Source: Capillidium heterosporum (taxonomy: Eukaryota; Entomophthoromycota; Entomophthoromycetes; Entomophthorales; Capillidiaceae). From it: DNA of 64,000 nucleotides. A model generated the notes under the pieces. It ran no database searches, had not been told where the DNA came from, and saw only the letters and a list, made by a program, of their open reading frames with translations. Of the stretch, positions 23,521-34,910 are shown one piece after another. The DNA is taken from assembly GCA_016630905.1 (NCBI GenBank), contig WBMQ01000006.1:310001-374000 (forward strand), given 5' to 3'. The position numbers and the translations under genes were made by a program. Positions within the stretch are counted from its first letter, which is position 1. Each line of letters starts with the position of its first letter.

Positions 23521-26295
23521 ATGTCAATAAAGCTTACCTTTTGTTTTGCTAATACTTTAATTCAATCATTGTAGCTTTTAAGTCGCCTTGCCTATGATAC
23601 AACCCGTCAAATTAACTTTTGCACTATTGCCATCTGGAAAAATTTAATTTTTTGATCGAACCACCTTTTATATTATACTTTTAAAGCTTATTAGACGAAT
23701 TGAATGTTCAACTTAACAATTAGAACTACATAAACTCATACACTCCAATTCCCAAATACTAGCGAGGCTATCTTTCCTAGCTATTAGACATTCGAAGGAG
23801 TCAGACTAGTTTGACTTGGCGTTACCCCTAGTGAAAATAATACCCTTGGTATAGGAATATCGTGACTATAAACGATGCTCTCTTAATTTAGATCTTTTTA
23901 ACTCCAAGTCAAGAACCTACTTTTAAATTCTGGAAATATATCGCCATTTTCAATTGCTCTGTATTGATTTCATGTCGAGGTACGTAGCTCTACTGAGAAA
24001 TTATGTGATACCATCCTATCAAGAAGGTATGAAATCTGACTTCCTTGGTAAGGAAAGAGTAGGGCAGGTAGCTGCTTAATGCTTGAAGCAAAATAAAAAT
24101 ATGCCACTCTCAGCTCAATTTTTTGAAAACTAAAGGTAGGACAGATGGTCTAAAAAGAGTTGTATAGGTATATTCTAAAATTAAATACATAAGTTTGATA
24201 TAGTTTTTATAAATTGTCTTGCGATAATTAAAGACAGTTGAATAGATCTACCCTGCACTTTATTCAATTATGCTGCTTGACTTTTAAAACGAATGAAATA
24301 TAGTCATCTTTCTTTTTAGCCTGTTTGTTGGTTTTTAGGACCTAAATAAAGGATTGATATCTTTCTTTGTTGATTTGGTGGCCTCCAGAGTTACTATTTA
24401 TATCAAATTGAGAAGTGACAGTCTAAGGACTGTTGAGATCAGGTGATGAGGGATTAGCTGAGTTCTCAGCATTAAAACTGGAATTACTGCTACTGAACTC
24501 GGCGCCTTCTCAACTTTACTCTTAGTAGTATCCCTAGGTAAATCTCATTTACTGAGATTAAACAGCTTGTAACTTACGGTGCTACGCTTGACGAGGATGT
24601 AAGAGTAGCATTGTATGTTCTTGATAGAGATTTCAATTCAACACTTTCACTTGAATTGTAACTGACTAAATGAAGGGATTAAGCGCTTGTGACTAGGAAG
24701 TGATATAGTTAATGTAAAATTAATTAGTAAAGTTCGATGAAATATAAAGTACACCTTCTATATTACTTCAAGGATTATTTAATGTTAGTCCGTCTCAAAA
24801 GATGTACTCGACTAGTCTTTTATCAGCTGTACTAAAACTACTCATTTATAGTACCTTATGATACATTTCTTTGAAGTTAGCTCTGTCTTTAAATAGCTCA
24901 TTCAAACTTTACATCTATTGTAGGTAGATGTGTTTTACGAAAGCTGCCACTCTAAATGGAGATAGGATTACATTTGGAACTAAATCAGTAATTCGATTCG
25001 CTCTAGCTTCTTATATACCAATAAAAGCCCACTCAAGGTTTGCAACTTCAAAGAAACTTTTGCCTAGCTGAAGGATAATTTCGAAAAGCTAGAGTAAGAG
25101 TTGGTATACGTAATAGTTACATAGCCTTTGACTATTTTAAACCCACTATCTTACTTTGGAGCTACTTTTTCACCATCTACCCCTACCGAAAAGGCTCAAA
25201 TGTGCATACAGCGTGTCATTCTACATCTCAAATGAAGCCCATATTTAACTATGTTAATTGGTAGGTTTTATCTTTATAAATGATAACTACAAGACGTAGT
25301 AGAGTTCTAAACTTCAGCCTATAGTATTTCAAATAGATTGTCGGTGGATGGAAGCTATCTACTTTTCTACTTACTGGCACTTTAGCAATTTAAATTGCTT
25401 GTCAAGGTAGCTAACCCATCAAAATTCAATGCTACGTAGCCAAAGCTTCTGATAAGACACCACCTTGCTCCCATGCTACTTTCTAAAGCTTCAATTGAGC
25501 AGTTCTCCGTTGATAGTGGACTTACTGCCCACGGCTAAATATCTATGTAACTTTATCGCCTCAAGGATGAACTCAAGCTCGAAATTCTAAAGCAGCTGAC
25601 TTAAAACTGCAGTAGTAGACCACTTTTCCATCTAAAATAGCTGATGAGAGCGTTGATGTAAGATTTATTAAAATAAAGGTGGAAGTAAACACGTGATTTG
25701 GAGATGGAAGGACTTGTTTTTTTGAGTAAATATCGACTGTATGCCTTTATTAGCTTTTCATTTGAAAATTATTTATTGTGGAGTTGGATTTTGTTATCGC
25801 AGTTGTATAATTGAGCAATATGTAAGCAATTTTTAACTTGCATATATCAGATGTATCGGCACTTCAGTCTCTATATCGGTAGTTTACTCTTACCCATATT
25901 TTAGGTAGCACACTTGTTTAAAATTTTTATTGCTCTTTAGGTTTATGGCAATTTAAAAGTTCAATTTCCTAATTACTTTGTGTACTTAGATAGTTAGGTA
26001 GAAGATATGAAATCGAAAATTAAAGATAAATTGGATATACGTTTATATACTTTGCCACTCTATTCTTTTCAGATGTAAATGGAATTCGAACGATAGGTGA
26101 AATATATATTTGTAAGATTAAGACCTTGACTATACTACCTACTATATATTTGGTAGATAAATTAGTCTGCAATCATTCCTTTATAAAACTATGTTTCCGT
26201 TCTTGTTTATATTGCACATTTATATAAACTGTGCTTATAAGAAATAATAGCTTAATTGGAACACTGAGACTATCAATAACTTGATGATCCAGTAT
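23521..26295. other. intergenic
   Basis: 2.8 kb of AT-rich DNA. I see only scattered short frames, such as a signal-like MKYSHLSF interrupted by TAG near 24293, and nothing I can support. Confidence 0.4.
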
Positions 26296-26693
26296 CTAAG
26301 GTGCTAAATTTTCATAAACAGCCCTAATATAAATGCTCAATTTATACATCCTATCATTATTATAATCTAAAAATATGCACCTTATATTATTAATCATAAT
26401 CTACCTATATCCACCATAATATAAATAGAAGCTAGCAAAAAACTCTTATTTGTAATCAGAACTTTACTAGCTACAGCAAAATCTATAGGAAACCCAATGT
26501 AAATTTTCCAAACTAAATAGATTGTACCCTGATCTCCAGTTCCAATAATGATACAAGTAATTTGGAAGCCCAACAAGTTCATTTTATTAACTAACACCAA
26601 ATGTTCTACATAACTAATCCTACAGTGCATTTTCAAAAGATACTCTTTCCACTTGAAATCAGTCTTTTGGAGAAGAACCTGATGCAAGTTAAA
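26296..26693 (-). other. fragment of a possible membrane-protein gene
   Basis: The frame is open from about 26693 without ATG; it reads hydrophobic segments (MNLLGFQITCIIIGTG; IYLVWKIYIGFPIDF; SFLLASIYIMVDI). A short intron (GTAGAT..TTTTAG, about 26365-26402) extends the frame to IYIRAVYENLAP at 26296. Three hydrophobic stretches and the good intron hint at part of a multi-helix membrane protein, perhaps receptor-like. I recognise no family and find no start. It may be a relic. Confidence 0.28.
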
Positions 26694-26946
26694 CTATCCT
26701 CTCTAGTTGGGCTTTTGGGATATACTCCCTACAAACTTTCAACTAAAGTATCTAGTAGATTCGAGTGGAAGGAGTATCATTTTAGGAACCAGATCTACTC
26801 AGCAAAGACGGGCGACGGACCAATCCCAAACTTAGTAATTTCATTTTCATAAGGTAGATGGCCTTTGTAGGCAACTGATTAAACAAAATATATGCTAAAT
26901 TTAATTTTTTTGTCCTCTAAAGGCAGTCGCAAAATCTTAAATGCAC

Positions 26947-26954
26947 TATATAAG
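26947..26954 (+). promoter_or_regulatory. TATA box of the precursor gene at 26992
   Basis: TATATAAG lies 38-45 nt upstream of ATG 26992 and inside the longer frame that begins at 26941, which argues that 26992, not 26941, is the real start. Confidence 0.55.
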
Positions 26955-26991
26955 CTACACTTGGAACTTCAAAGACATTAAAAATCCAAAC

Positions 26992-27324
26992 ATGAAGCCT
27001 GTAATTACCTTGGCCCTCTTCTTAATCCCAAGCTCCCAAGCCCTCCACCTCTTTAGCTCTAGTCCAAGCCAAGAAAACGGCCTAAGATCTCTTTTCGACA
27101 GAATTCAACCCCAGTTCAACTCCTTCGCCAAGCGTAGTATTTTGGATCATAATCTACTGAATATCAATAAGCGGGGGTTAACATCCAGTTTTATTCGAAG
27201 CTTATCGAAGCGATTTTATGACACTAATGTCAATAATAAGAAAGATTCCAAGGCAAATAGGTCCAAAGATAAATTGAAGCAAACTACATCCGCTACAACC
27301 ACTACCTCGAACGGCTGGAAATAG
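26992..27324 (+). CDS. secreted precursor with Lys-Arg processing sites (intact family copy A)
   Basis: 110 residues in a single exon. The signal peptide (MKPVITLALFLIPSSQA) is followed by a pro-like region and three dibasic sites: SFAKR/SILDH, NINKR/GLTSS and SLSKR/FYDTN. A Lys/Asn/Thr-rich tail without Cys ends the protein. Kex2-type cleavage would release peptides of about 13 residues: SILDHNLLNINKR and GLTSSFIRSLSKR. This layout is that of fungal Kex2-processed peptides, including pheromone-like ones. I chose 26992 because a TATA box overlaps the upstream ATG. Four degenerate copies lie 6-11 kb upstream in the same gene-poor block; this is the only one without stops. No known family recognised. 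Confidence 0.72.
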   Translation: MKPVITLALFLIPSSQALHLFSSSPSQENGLRSLFDRIQPQFNSFAKRSILDHNLLNINKRGLTSSFIRSLSKRFYDTNVNNKKDSKANRSKDKLKQTTSATTTTSNGWK

Positions 27325-28257
27325 TTCACCTACCTCAATTTGATCTTGCTTTACTCTTTTAAATAAAATTTAAGTGTTTCCATCTTTTTTAAAAACTTAA
27401 TAAAAGTCTGATTTTAATAGAATGGGCAAAGTCATACATATAGCCAATTTTTAGTAACCGTTCTTCTTTAAAACCAGAATTTCTATCTGCTTCTACTTTA
27501 TTTAGGATTACTTTGAGATCAATTTTTTTACACCGGCTATGTTTCTATATACAAAAAATTTTAGTAATTCCAAATATATAGATATGTAGTGAGTGTAAGA
27601 TGTTTAGTTAGAGCAAGAATATTTTACCATATTGCTCCTGTGAGAAAGCTTCATCCCACCTATAAAACTATTAAAAACACAAGTTTTCAAATTATTTTAT
27701 ACTGTTGAAGTTAAATGGTTACTAGAATCGAATGATGGAAGTACTCTTTCCTACCTAGTTTCATTGTAGATGTAGGTTCCAAATTGGGAGCTTCAAAGTT
27801 AAACAAATGGCAGGAAGCTTGCTTTTACGCTAAGTCCACCCTTCGCTCATTTGTATATATTTCCAGCAAGTTCAAAATTAAAACAGGGCAAAGATCTCAA
27901 AATTCACATACTTGCTAGCTGATAGATATAAAGGGTAGTAAACCTGTTAAATTTTTAATTGAGGGTTATGGATGGCGTTTACAAGTAACTTGCACATCAA
28001 TTTTGTTGGTAAAAAAGCTAAAGCTCTCGATTTCTTCAAACACAAATATTACTATCAACCAACCAACTTAGGACCTCGATAGATGGACTTTGTATGTAAA
28101 AATACTTGAATCATTTTTGACCTTGCAAATTTAGTTGATACATGGCAGAAAAGGTGATATAACGACGTACTGTTAACTCAACTCAGTTAAACGTATTCAT
28201 CTGTAAGGTATTTCGACTAGTAGATTTACTGTAAGCAAAACCCAACAGGTCATTGCA
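27325..28257. other. intergenic
   Basis: AT-rich, with the 3' region of the precursor gene. No further feature seen. Confidence 0.45.
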
Positions 28258-28372
28258 ATGAAACTATACATTGTTGGTATCGTTCTACTCTTGTATCGGC
28301 CAATATGATGATAATCAGTATGGTGACTTTAATGAGAAAAAATTGCAAAAAAGCAGTATGATCCGATCATAA
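28258..28372 (+). pseudogene. small secreted peptide gene with frame break
   Basis: ATG at 28258 starts a signal-like MKLYIVGIVL. The starting frame reads on through LLYRPI to TGA TGA. The +1 frame, entered at about 28289, reads SCIGQYDDNQYGDFNEKKLQ and stops at 28372. The start resembles that of Cys-rich peptide 2 (MKLYVVIIIL). It may be a relic, or carry the same single-base insertion seen in several genes of this window. Confidence 0.35.
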
Positions 28373-30567
28373 TTTCAAATGAGCTACTAAATATTTAATC
28401 TAAAAGTGTTGGAAATTGTTTCCAACTTACAACTGAGAAAGAGTATGGTAAATAGAACTAAGATGTCAAAAAGGAGAGGTTTAAGGGACGGGGCAGGTAA
28501 TCGGTTAGATTGTGTTAGGATACTCTTCAAGGATGGGAGTTAAAGGTGATTTCAGAAAGTTTAAAATCATGCACGATGAGAAAATAGACATTGATAAGCT
28601 GTTACGAGTGTTTATAGTTGACAAAAAGGTGAAACCGAGGGTATAGGCGCATAGTAATTAGGATATATCAAATGATTGAATAGGCAAATGGTGTTGATTG
28701 GTGAGGTAACAGATTCTTTATAGTGCTAAATAAATACAATTGGCTATGCTAAGTATATATATACGGTAGGAAGTCCAGTATTACGGTGACGGTGATTTTA
28801 GCATAGATATCGATTGTTGATGAGGTTTTGGATATTGTAGCTGCTACAGCGATTTAAATAAAGCCAAATATATATATATAAGTGTTGTTGAGTATTATTA
28901 TAAATCTATTGAATAAAATCAAAATAGTAGGTAGAAAACCGGTTGGATTTAGAAATTTGATTGTTAGCAGAGCTGTGGTTCAAAATAGGATGGCTAGGGC
29001 ACGTTTATATAATGCTCTGGTTGAAATATAAAGGTAGCAATATACAAATACCTACCATATTACAACAGCCTTTGATTATAAGCTCTGCATATGTTTGAGT
29101 CTATTGGTTTACATTGAGTTTTAGGTTCGTAGCCTAATATGCCTAATTTTAGAAGTTATTGGAATAAATATAAATTTCCAAGTGAAACCAAAGTAAAGGT
29201 GGAAAAAAGTGAAAACATTATGCCATATTTTTCAAGAGAGTCTGCAGTAAGGTAGAAAAGTATAAAGTCAAAGTAGCAGGTAGTAAAAATAGTGCCAACT
29301 TTTTGAATATTTGAGAAAGTTAATGATAAAGAGGAGATGGATAAATTCCAGAGTAAAATTGAAGGGTCTAGAATGTCCAGATCACAGGTTATAATAAAAT
29401 GGGTTTATTGCTCATTTCATTTCGTATATGGCTTGTGCAGCTTGGGTTTTTGAGTGATTTTTATAGTTGATGATGTCGAATTTCTATAATAAAATATATA
29501 CAGTTATTATAAAAAGTTGCATCAACCCTTACTATTGGAACTTGACGGTAGAGTTTATTTGACTCGAGCTGCTTTTACCGGCTGCACTAGCATTTTGGAA
29601 GCGTTGGGACATATTTTCCAATCCTTTATCTGCCCTTGGCTTCATGATGAGTGACTTTGCCTTCACTATTTTATATTACATCGTAAAGTATACATAAATT
29701 TGTGATTTGGAGTTGAATTTTCTTTGTTATCTTGTAAAACTAACTGCTAAAGTCTCCTATGAATCCTTATATGCCATTGATTATAAGGTTGGCTATGTTG
29801 TAGGCTTCGGCAAATTCGCATATCCACCATTGATTGATACGTTCCGCTCTATCTATTATGATAATAATAATAGTATTCACATTAACTTGGATACTGAGGC
29901 TGAACTGGCTATGATTATGGGAAACTCCTTTTAGGGTAGAAAATATGATCATTGAGATATTTCAAGTTGGTTAAGAGCTGACCAAAGTCCAGGCTGGAAG
30001 ACTTTGGCTTTAAAATTTATTCTAGGCATCGACAGTAGTAGGTAAGACCTAAATCCTATGATACTTTTGGCTATATATTCAAAAGTATTGGTTTAAGTAT
30101 ATATGGATGAAAATGTAAACTTATCAGCTAGCATCTAAAAAGGATTGAAATCAGTCTTAAACCTAATTATTGATGGTATCGTGATTTTTCATATATATAA
30201 AAGCCATAATCTTTTATCAGTTTATTTGATATCTATACTTACAGCCTCTAATTATATTTTACCTATTTACATTGATAGAAATTTAGCTTACATAAACAAA
30301 CTAATATCCAAACAAGAGTAATATTGCATTATGAAAATTATTATATGGATATCCCTTCCTAGACTTTACTGCGAGCTTATATTACAAAACTCCTACTTTT
30401 TGTTCCATTGGCACGATGCTAAAACCAAGTATATTTTAGCTCTCTTATAAAACATAGGTTTTTTAGGAAATGATTTCAGATGTATGATCCTATACCTTCA
30501 AACTTATAATTAAAATGAAAAGCAATGTAAAATGACTATTTAGTAGAAAACGATGGTGAACTTTTAA
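28373..30567. other. intergenic with weak ORFs
   Basis: AT-rich. A 75-codon + frame at 29707-29934 and a 37-codon minus frame near 29527-29640 (MKPRADKGLENMSQRFQN start) are unsupported. Long simple AT stretches but no tandem array. Confidence 0.4.
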
Positions 30568-32022
30568 TTAAACTGGGATACTTCGCAAGTTGTTGAGGAT
30601 GTTGCTGGGGTCGAACTTACGCTTGATAGCTCTCAATCTGTCGATATGTCTACCGTAGTAGGCGAACTGCCAGTTGCCTACGTCTTTGTCAACATAGTTG
30701 ATGTAGTTGCCTGCGATGTAGGGCTGCAGCAAGCTGTAAGTCTGGTCCATCCAGGGCATCAGGTTCTGGCCCGAGCCTCTGTCGCTAGCGTCGGCAATCA
30801 TCTGGATGTCAAAGAGCATGCCTTGCCTATGGATGACAGCGGTATCGTCGTCGGAAAGCTGGTTCAATTTGCCACCCTGGACGTCCATAAGAATAAAAGT
30901 GCCACCAGGAGCCGAAGTCATCTGTCTACCTAAGCGGGCCAAGAATTCGCGAGGGAAGTTATCCTTGATGAAACCACCTTTGGCTTTGAAGAACTTGGAG
31001 TTGTCCCAACGAGTGACTCGGCTCAATGCGGTGACATCTTTGGTGTTCAAACCCGAATACTCCAAGACAGTATCGATGAAGCTAACGTCGGTGAAGGCCT
31101 TCCAGTTGGGATTAGGCAGGTTGTTGATCATGTGGTTGATGATCCAATCCTTCTGACCCTGATTGTCAGCCAAGATGACACCTGAAAATCCAATGCTTCT
31201 GGTGTAGAGACCTAGGGTAGCGCCAACTTCGACAGGCATGTCGCGAGAGTACCTTTGGATACGATCGAAGGTGTCGGCGTAGTTGTTGTCGTCTACTTGG
31301 AAATCAAAGTGGAAGTTGGTGACCAGGTTGGGAGTCTGGAACAGCTGCAGCTTGAAGTTGGTGACTACACCATAGGATCCAGTACCTGAGCCACGCAGAG
31401 CCCAGAAGAGGTCCGAGTTGACATCCTTGTTGGCGGTACGGATGAAACCGTCAGCTGTAACAACTTCCATTTCCAAGATGTTATCGACGACCATACCGTA
31501 GGTTCGCGAGTATCTACCGAACCCACCACCGGTGGCGTGACCTCCAATACCTACGGTAGGACAAGTGCCAGCTGGTAAGCTTAACTTACCGTTGACCCAA
31601 GCTTGGTAATAGATCTGGCCCAGTAGTGCACCACCGCCTACGTTAGCTACCTTGGCATTCTGATCGACGTTGACCTGATCCATACGACGCATATCGACGA
31701 CGATGTGGTCATTACTACCTAGTGAGTACCCCTCGTAACTATGGCCACCGCCTCGTACGGTGACGCTACTCTTGAAGTGCTTGGCACACAGCAAAGTCTT
31801 TTGCACAGTGTCCGAGTTACGAGGTAAAACTACTACTTTGGGTCGGATTGTATCTAATCGGTTGTTCCACTGGTGGACTAGTGAGTTATAGCTGGGGTTG
31901 GATTGAAAGGCTAAGTTGTCGGCCCCGATTTGTTGGTTCAAGCACTCTTCCAAGTTGTTGGGAGAGGTTGCCGCGGCAACCAAGCTGATTATGAAACTAA
32001 ATATTTGCAACTTCTTGGCCAT
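30568..32022 (-). CDS. secreted FAD-linked oxidase, berberine-bridge-enzyme type (AA7-like)
   Basis: 484 residues, single exon, ATG at 32022. The signal peptide is MAKKLQIFSFIISLVAAAT. The FAD-binding (PCMH) domain contains VRGGGHSYEGYSLG, whose His normally binds the flavin 8-alpha carbon, and PAGTCPTVGIGGHATGGGFG, whose Cys fits the second covalent bond at C6. The protein should therefore be bicovalently flavinylated. The BBE C-terminal motif is present (YYGRHIDRLRAIKRKFDPSN). Such enzymes oxidise carbohydrates or alcohols outside the cell with release of H2O2; the substrate cannot be read from sequence. It has no introns, unlike most neighbours, and stands alone at the edge of the accessory block. 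Family members are often multi-copy in saprotrophic and insect-associated fungi. Confidence 0.93.
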   Translation of the reverse strand: MAKKLQIFSFIISLVAAATSPNNLEECLNQQIGADNLAFQSNPSYNSLVHQWNNRLDTIRPKVVVLPRNSDTVQKTLLCAKHFKSSVTVRGGGHSYEGYSLGSNDHIVVDMRRMDQVNVDQNAKVANVGGGALLGQIYYQAWVNGKLSLPAGTCPTVGIGGHATGGGFGRYSRTYGMVVDNILEMEVVTADGFIRTANKDVNSDLFWALRGSGTGSYGVVTNFKLQLFQTPNLVTNFHFDFQVDDNNYADTFDRIQRYSRDMPVEVGATLGLYTRSIGFSGVILADNQGQKDWIINHMINNLPNPNWKAFTDVSFIDTVLEYSGLNTKDVTALSRVTRWDNSKFFKAKGGFIKDNFPREFLARLGRQMTSAPGGTFILMDVQGGKLNQLSDDDTAVIHRQGMLFDIQMIADASDRGSGQNLMPWMDQTYSLLQPYIAGNYINYVDKDVGNWQFAYYGRHIDRLRAIKRKFDPSNILNNLRSIPV

Positions 32023-33142
32023 ACTCTTGATTGCAATGTCGAAAAATTTGAAGAATGTATGGGAGAAGATATTTGTATTTATTGGTCTGCAGGAAAGGTT
32101 CCAATCTAAATATGTGATCAGAAAGTAAGCTATTTATACACTAGGTTGTACGGTGTAAGATTAATATAGCATCTATTTTTATACACAGGTGTTCCCTTCA
32201 CCTCGAACTTCGAGGTGAAATGTAATCTAAAATTAAATTATTTGCCTAAATTAAATTATGCTTGTGAATTTATAGCAAATGTAATTTTCTCGAATTTATG
32301 GGTGATATTTGTGTGCCGATCAACAGATGAACAAATTAGATTTACGAAAGTTGGAATTGTAGCCTGAATACCAACTTCCTATAATACTTTCATACTAAGT
32401 TATTGAAGAGCATTTAAAAGTTTTAGAATCTGTCTATATTAATTCTTTTAATTAAAGCTATATAGATAAGATGCCAAAAGATTTCAAATTTCTGTTGAAA
32501 GGACACTTTGGTTAAATTAGATTAATTTTCTTGAAAGTTTTGGCACTGCTTAAGCTATAAATTCGAGTACTTTAGCTATAATCCTCATAGTTTCAGATAG
32601 AAAACATAAAATATTTAACCAGCCAACATATTTTCAATTGGCTTCAATCGTTTAGCTCTTTTCTTCTAAAGATGTAGAAACTATGTAACGCTTCAAGAAG
32701 TATGTTTATTTTATACTGCTTTTGAGATTCTTTATAAGAATCGATATAAGTACACCAATCGATATTCTATAACTTGACAAGCTTATAAACCTACTCCAAA
32801 AAGCTAATTGGGTATAAGCATCCAAACCATACCAAGAAAATGAAATATTACCTTTTAAGCAATTGAGAATTAGAGATATTAATACTGCTCGGAATTCATC
32901 ACCACCATTAATGCATTTTAGATGCTGTTGTGTTAGAGTACTATAGTTGCTTAATATAGGCCTATTGAGATGTAACTATTTGATATCAAAATAAATGTAA
33001 ACCCTTTAATATTTTAGACTCATACTACGCACAAAAAGTGTAGGTTGATAGTATTCCTACATAAGAGGCTTTTATATACTCAAATAGTAGACTCGCGTAT
33101 ACATCAACTATTGATTTTCAAAAATTTTCGACCAAACTTCCA
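32023..33142. other. intergenic
   Basis: AT-rich, containing the promoter of the oxidase gene. No other feature seen. Confidence 0.5.
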
Positions 33143-33595
33143 TTACTGCTCAAGAATAAACTTGAACCCCGTGATTTTCTGTAAATTCTCCGCCAAAACC
33201 TTAGTAATCTGGAATTTGAAAGCTTCCATCACAAAGTTGGGAGTAAACCATTCTGATAGATGATCCCTCTCAACTAAACTAACCAATCGGATCCTTTTGA
33301 TAAAACTTTAAGGACTAGGTTTCCTCACTAACCTGATGGGAAGTTTCGACTTTGATTAGCTTCAATTGGATGCATTCCAAAAAATTTAGGATTTGAAGCC
33401 CATCCCACCAATCAAAGTACTAGTTCAAGCCAAATTCAGGGAAGTTGGATGGAATCTGATTATCCGCACCAGTACCCATTCCAAATCTGTTTACCAAATG
33501 TTGGTATCTGAACCACTTTAACGGAAGATCCGACCTGACATTGACGAAGTCAAATACCGAGACCAAAAATAGCTGACATCATAATAGACTTCCAT
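33143..33595 (-). pseudogene. small unknown protein gene with an in-frame TAG
   Basis: ATG at 33595 (MEVYYDVSYFWSR) can be joined through a very short 23-nt GT..AG segment to SDLPLKWFRYQHLVNRFGMG and GADNQIPSNFPEFGLN. A TAG follows, then the same frame reads YFDWWDGLQILNFLECIQ and LIKVETSHQ. An intron (GTTAGT..GTTGAG) then leads to RDHLSEWFTPNFVMEAFKFQ and ends ITGFKFILEQ at 33143. The composition is clearly protein-like on both sides of the TAG. The TAG and the doubtful first intron suggest a damaged gene or sequence errors. I do not recognise the family. It is divergent from the glycerol-3-phosphate dehydrogenase gene, with only about 95 nt between start codons. Confidence 0.45.
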
Positions 33596-33628
33596 TAGCT
33601 GTTAATTTCCATAACCTATCCTTGATTC

Positions 33629-33636
33629 GTATAAAA
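33629..33636 (+). promoter_or_regulatory. TATA-like box of the GPD gene
   Basis: GTATAAAAGG lies about 55 nt upstream of ATG 33691 but only about 10 nt upstream of the in-frame ATG at 33646, which favours the downstream start. Confidence 0.45.
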
Positions 33637-33690
33637 GGAAGCACTATGTCCTCCAAACTACTAAAATTTTTAAAAAGAAACATAACAACC

Positions 33691-34910
33691 ATGGTAATGG
33701 AAAAGATTTGCATCATCGGCTCTGGCAACTGGTAATTTAAAACCCACCGATTTTTTGAAACTAACACGACATCTTGTAGGGGTTCAGCTTCAGCAAAGAT
33801 TATCGGTAACAATGTCCTCAATCTCAAAAATGTGGTAAAGGATGTCAACATGTGGGTGTATGAGGAGCAGGTCAACGGCAGGAAGCTAACTGAAATCATC
33901 AACAGTGAACATGAGAATGTCAAGTAAATATTTTAATATGGAATCAGGAGTCTAATTTTTACCAATAGATATCTACCCGGTATAAAGCTACCCTCAAACA
34001 TCATCGCTGTCCCTGACGTTGTAGAAGCTGCTAAAGGCGCCACCACCTTAGTTTTCGTCACTCCCCATCAGGTAATCCATATTATCACAGCCAAAATTCC
34101 TAACTTTATAAAATTCAGTTCGTCGAGGGTATCTGCAAGAAGTTGAAAGGCCACGTCCACCCCACCTGCAAGGCCATCTCCTTGATCAAAGGTGTCCACG
34201 TCGAACCTAAGGGCATCACGTTGATCTCGGAACTCATCAAACGCGAACTCAACATCGAAGTTTCCACTCTTTCGGGCGCCAACATTGCCAACGAGATTGC
34301 TTTAGAAAAGTTTTCGGAGACGACTATTGGTTCTAACGATCCTTACCACCGCCAACTTTTCCAGCAGCTCTTCCACACTCCCTACTTCCATGTACGTACC
34401 GTTGATGACGTCCACGGTGTCGAGATCTGTGGTGCCTTGAAAAACGTTGTAGCAGTTGGTGCTGGTATGGTCGACGGTTTGGGCACCGGTAGTAACACCA
34501 AAGCTGCCATCATCCGTATTGGTCTTATGGAGATGATGAAGTTTGCCAAAAAGTACCTAAAAGGCGTCCAAGATTCAACCTTCTTCGAAAGTTGTGGTGT
34601 AGGTGATCTCATGACTACCTGCTACGGCGGTCGCAATCGTAAAGTTGCCGAAGCTTTCGTCAAGACTGGTAAAAGCTTTGAGGTGCTAGAGAAGGAGATG
34701 TTGAACGGTCAAAAGTTGCAGGGCACCATTACTGCTCAAGAAGTTTATATGTTCCTATCGGCTCGTAACCAGACTGGTGCTTTCCCATTGTTCACTACTG
34801 TATACAAGATCTGCTATGAGGGTATGGATCCCAAGCTGTTGACTGCCAATTTGGAGGCCGTTGAAGAAGTCGATACTACTCCCATGGCTCAGTTTACTCC
34901 CCACCTTTAA
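33691..34910 (+). CDS. NAD-dependent glycerol-3-phosphate dehydrogenase
   Basis: Four exons with introns at about 33731-33778, 33923-33968 and 34071-34119; about 355 residues. The N-terminal NAD motif [18 protein letters not shown] is split by the first intron. [34 protein letters not shown] and [20 protein letters not shown] follow, then the catalytic domain [21 protein letters not shown] (active-site Lys), [18 protein letters not shown] and [22 protein letters not shown]. It reduces dihydroxyacetone phosphate to glycerol-3-phosphate in the cytosol for osmolyte glycerol, redox balance and lipid synthesis. An in-frame ATG at 33646 would add a basic, amphipathic 15-residue extension (MSSKLLKFLKRNITT) resembling a mitochondrial presequence. 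The TATA position argues for 33691, but a dual start is possible. Confidence 0.95.

Noticed and set aside
29707-29934. 75-codon + ORF
   Set aside because: Starts without ATG, shadowed by an equally long minus frame, low complexity.
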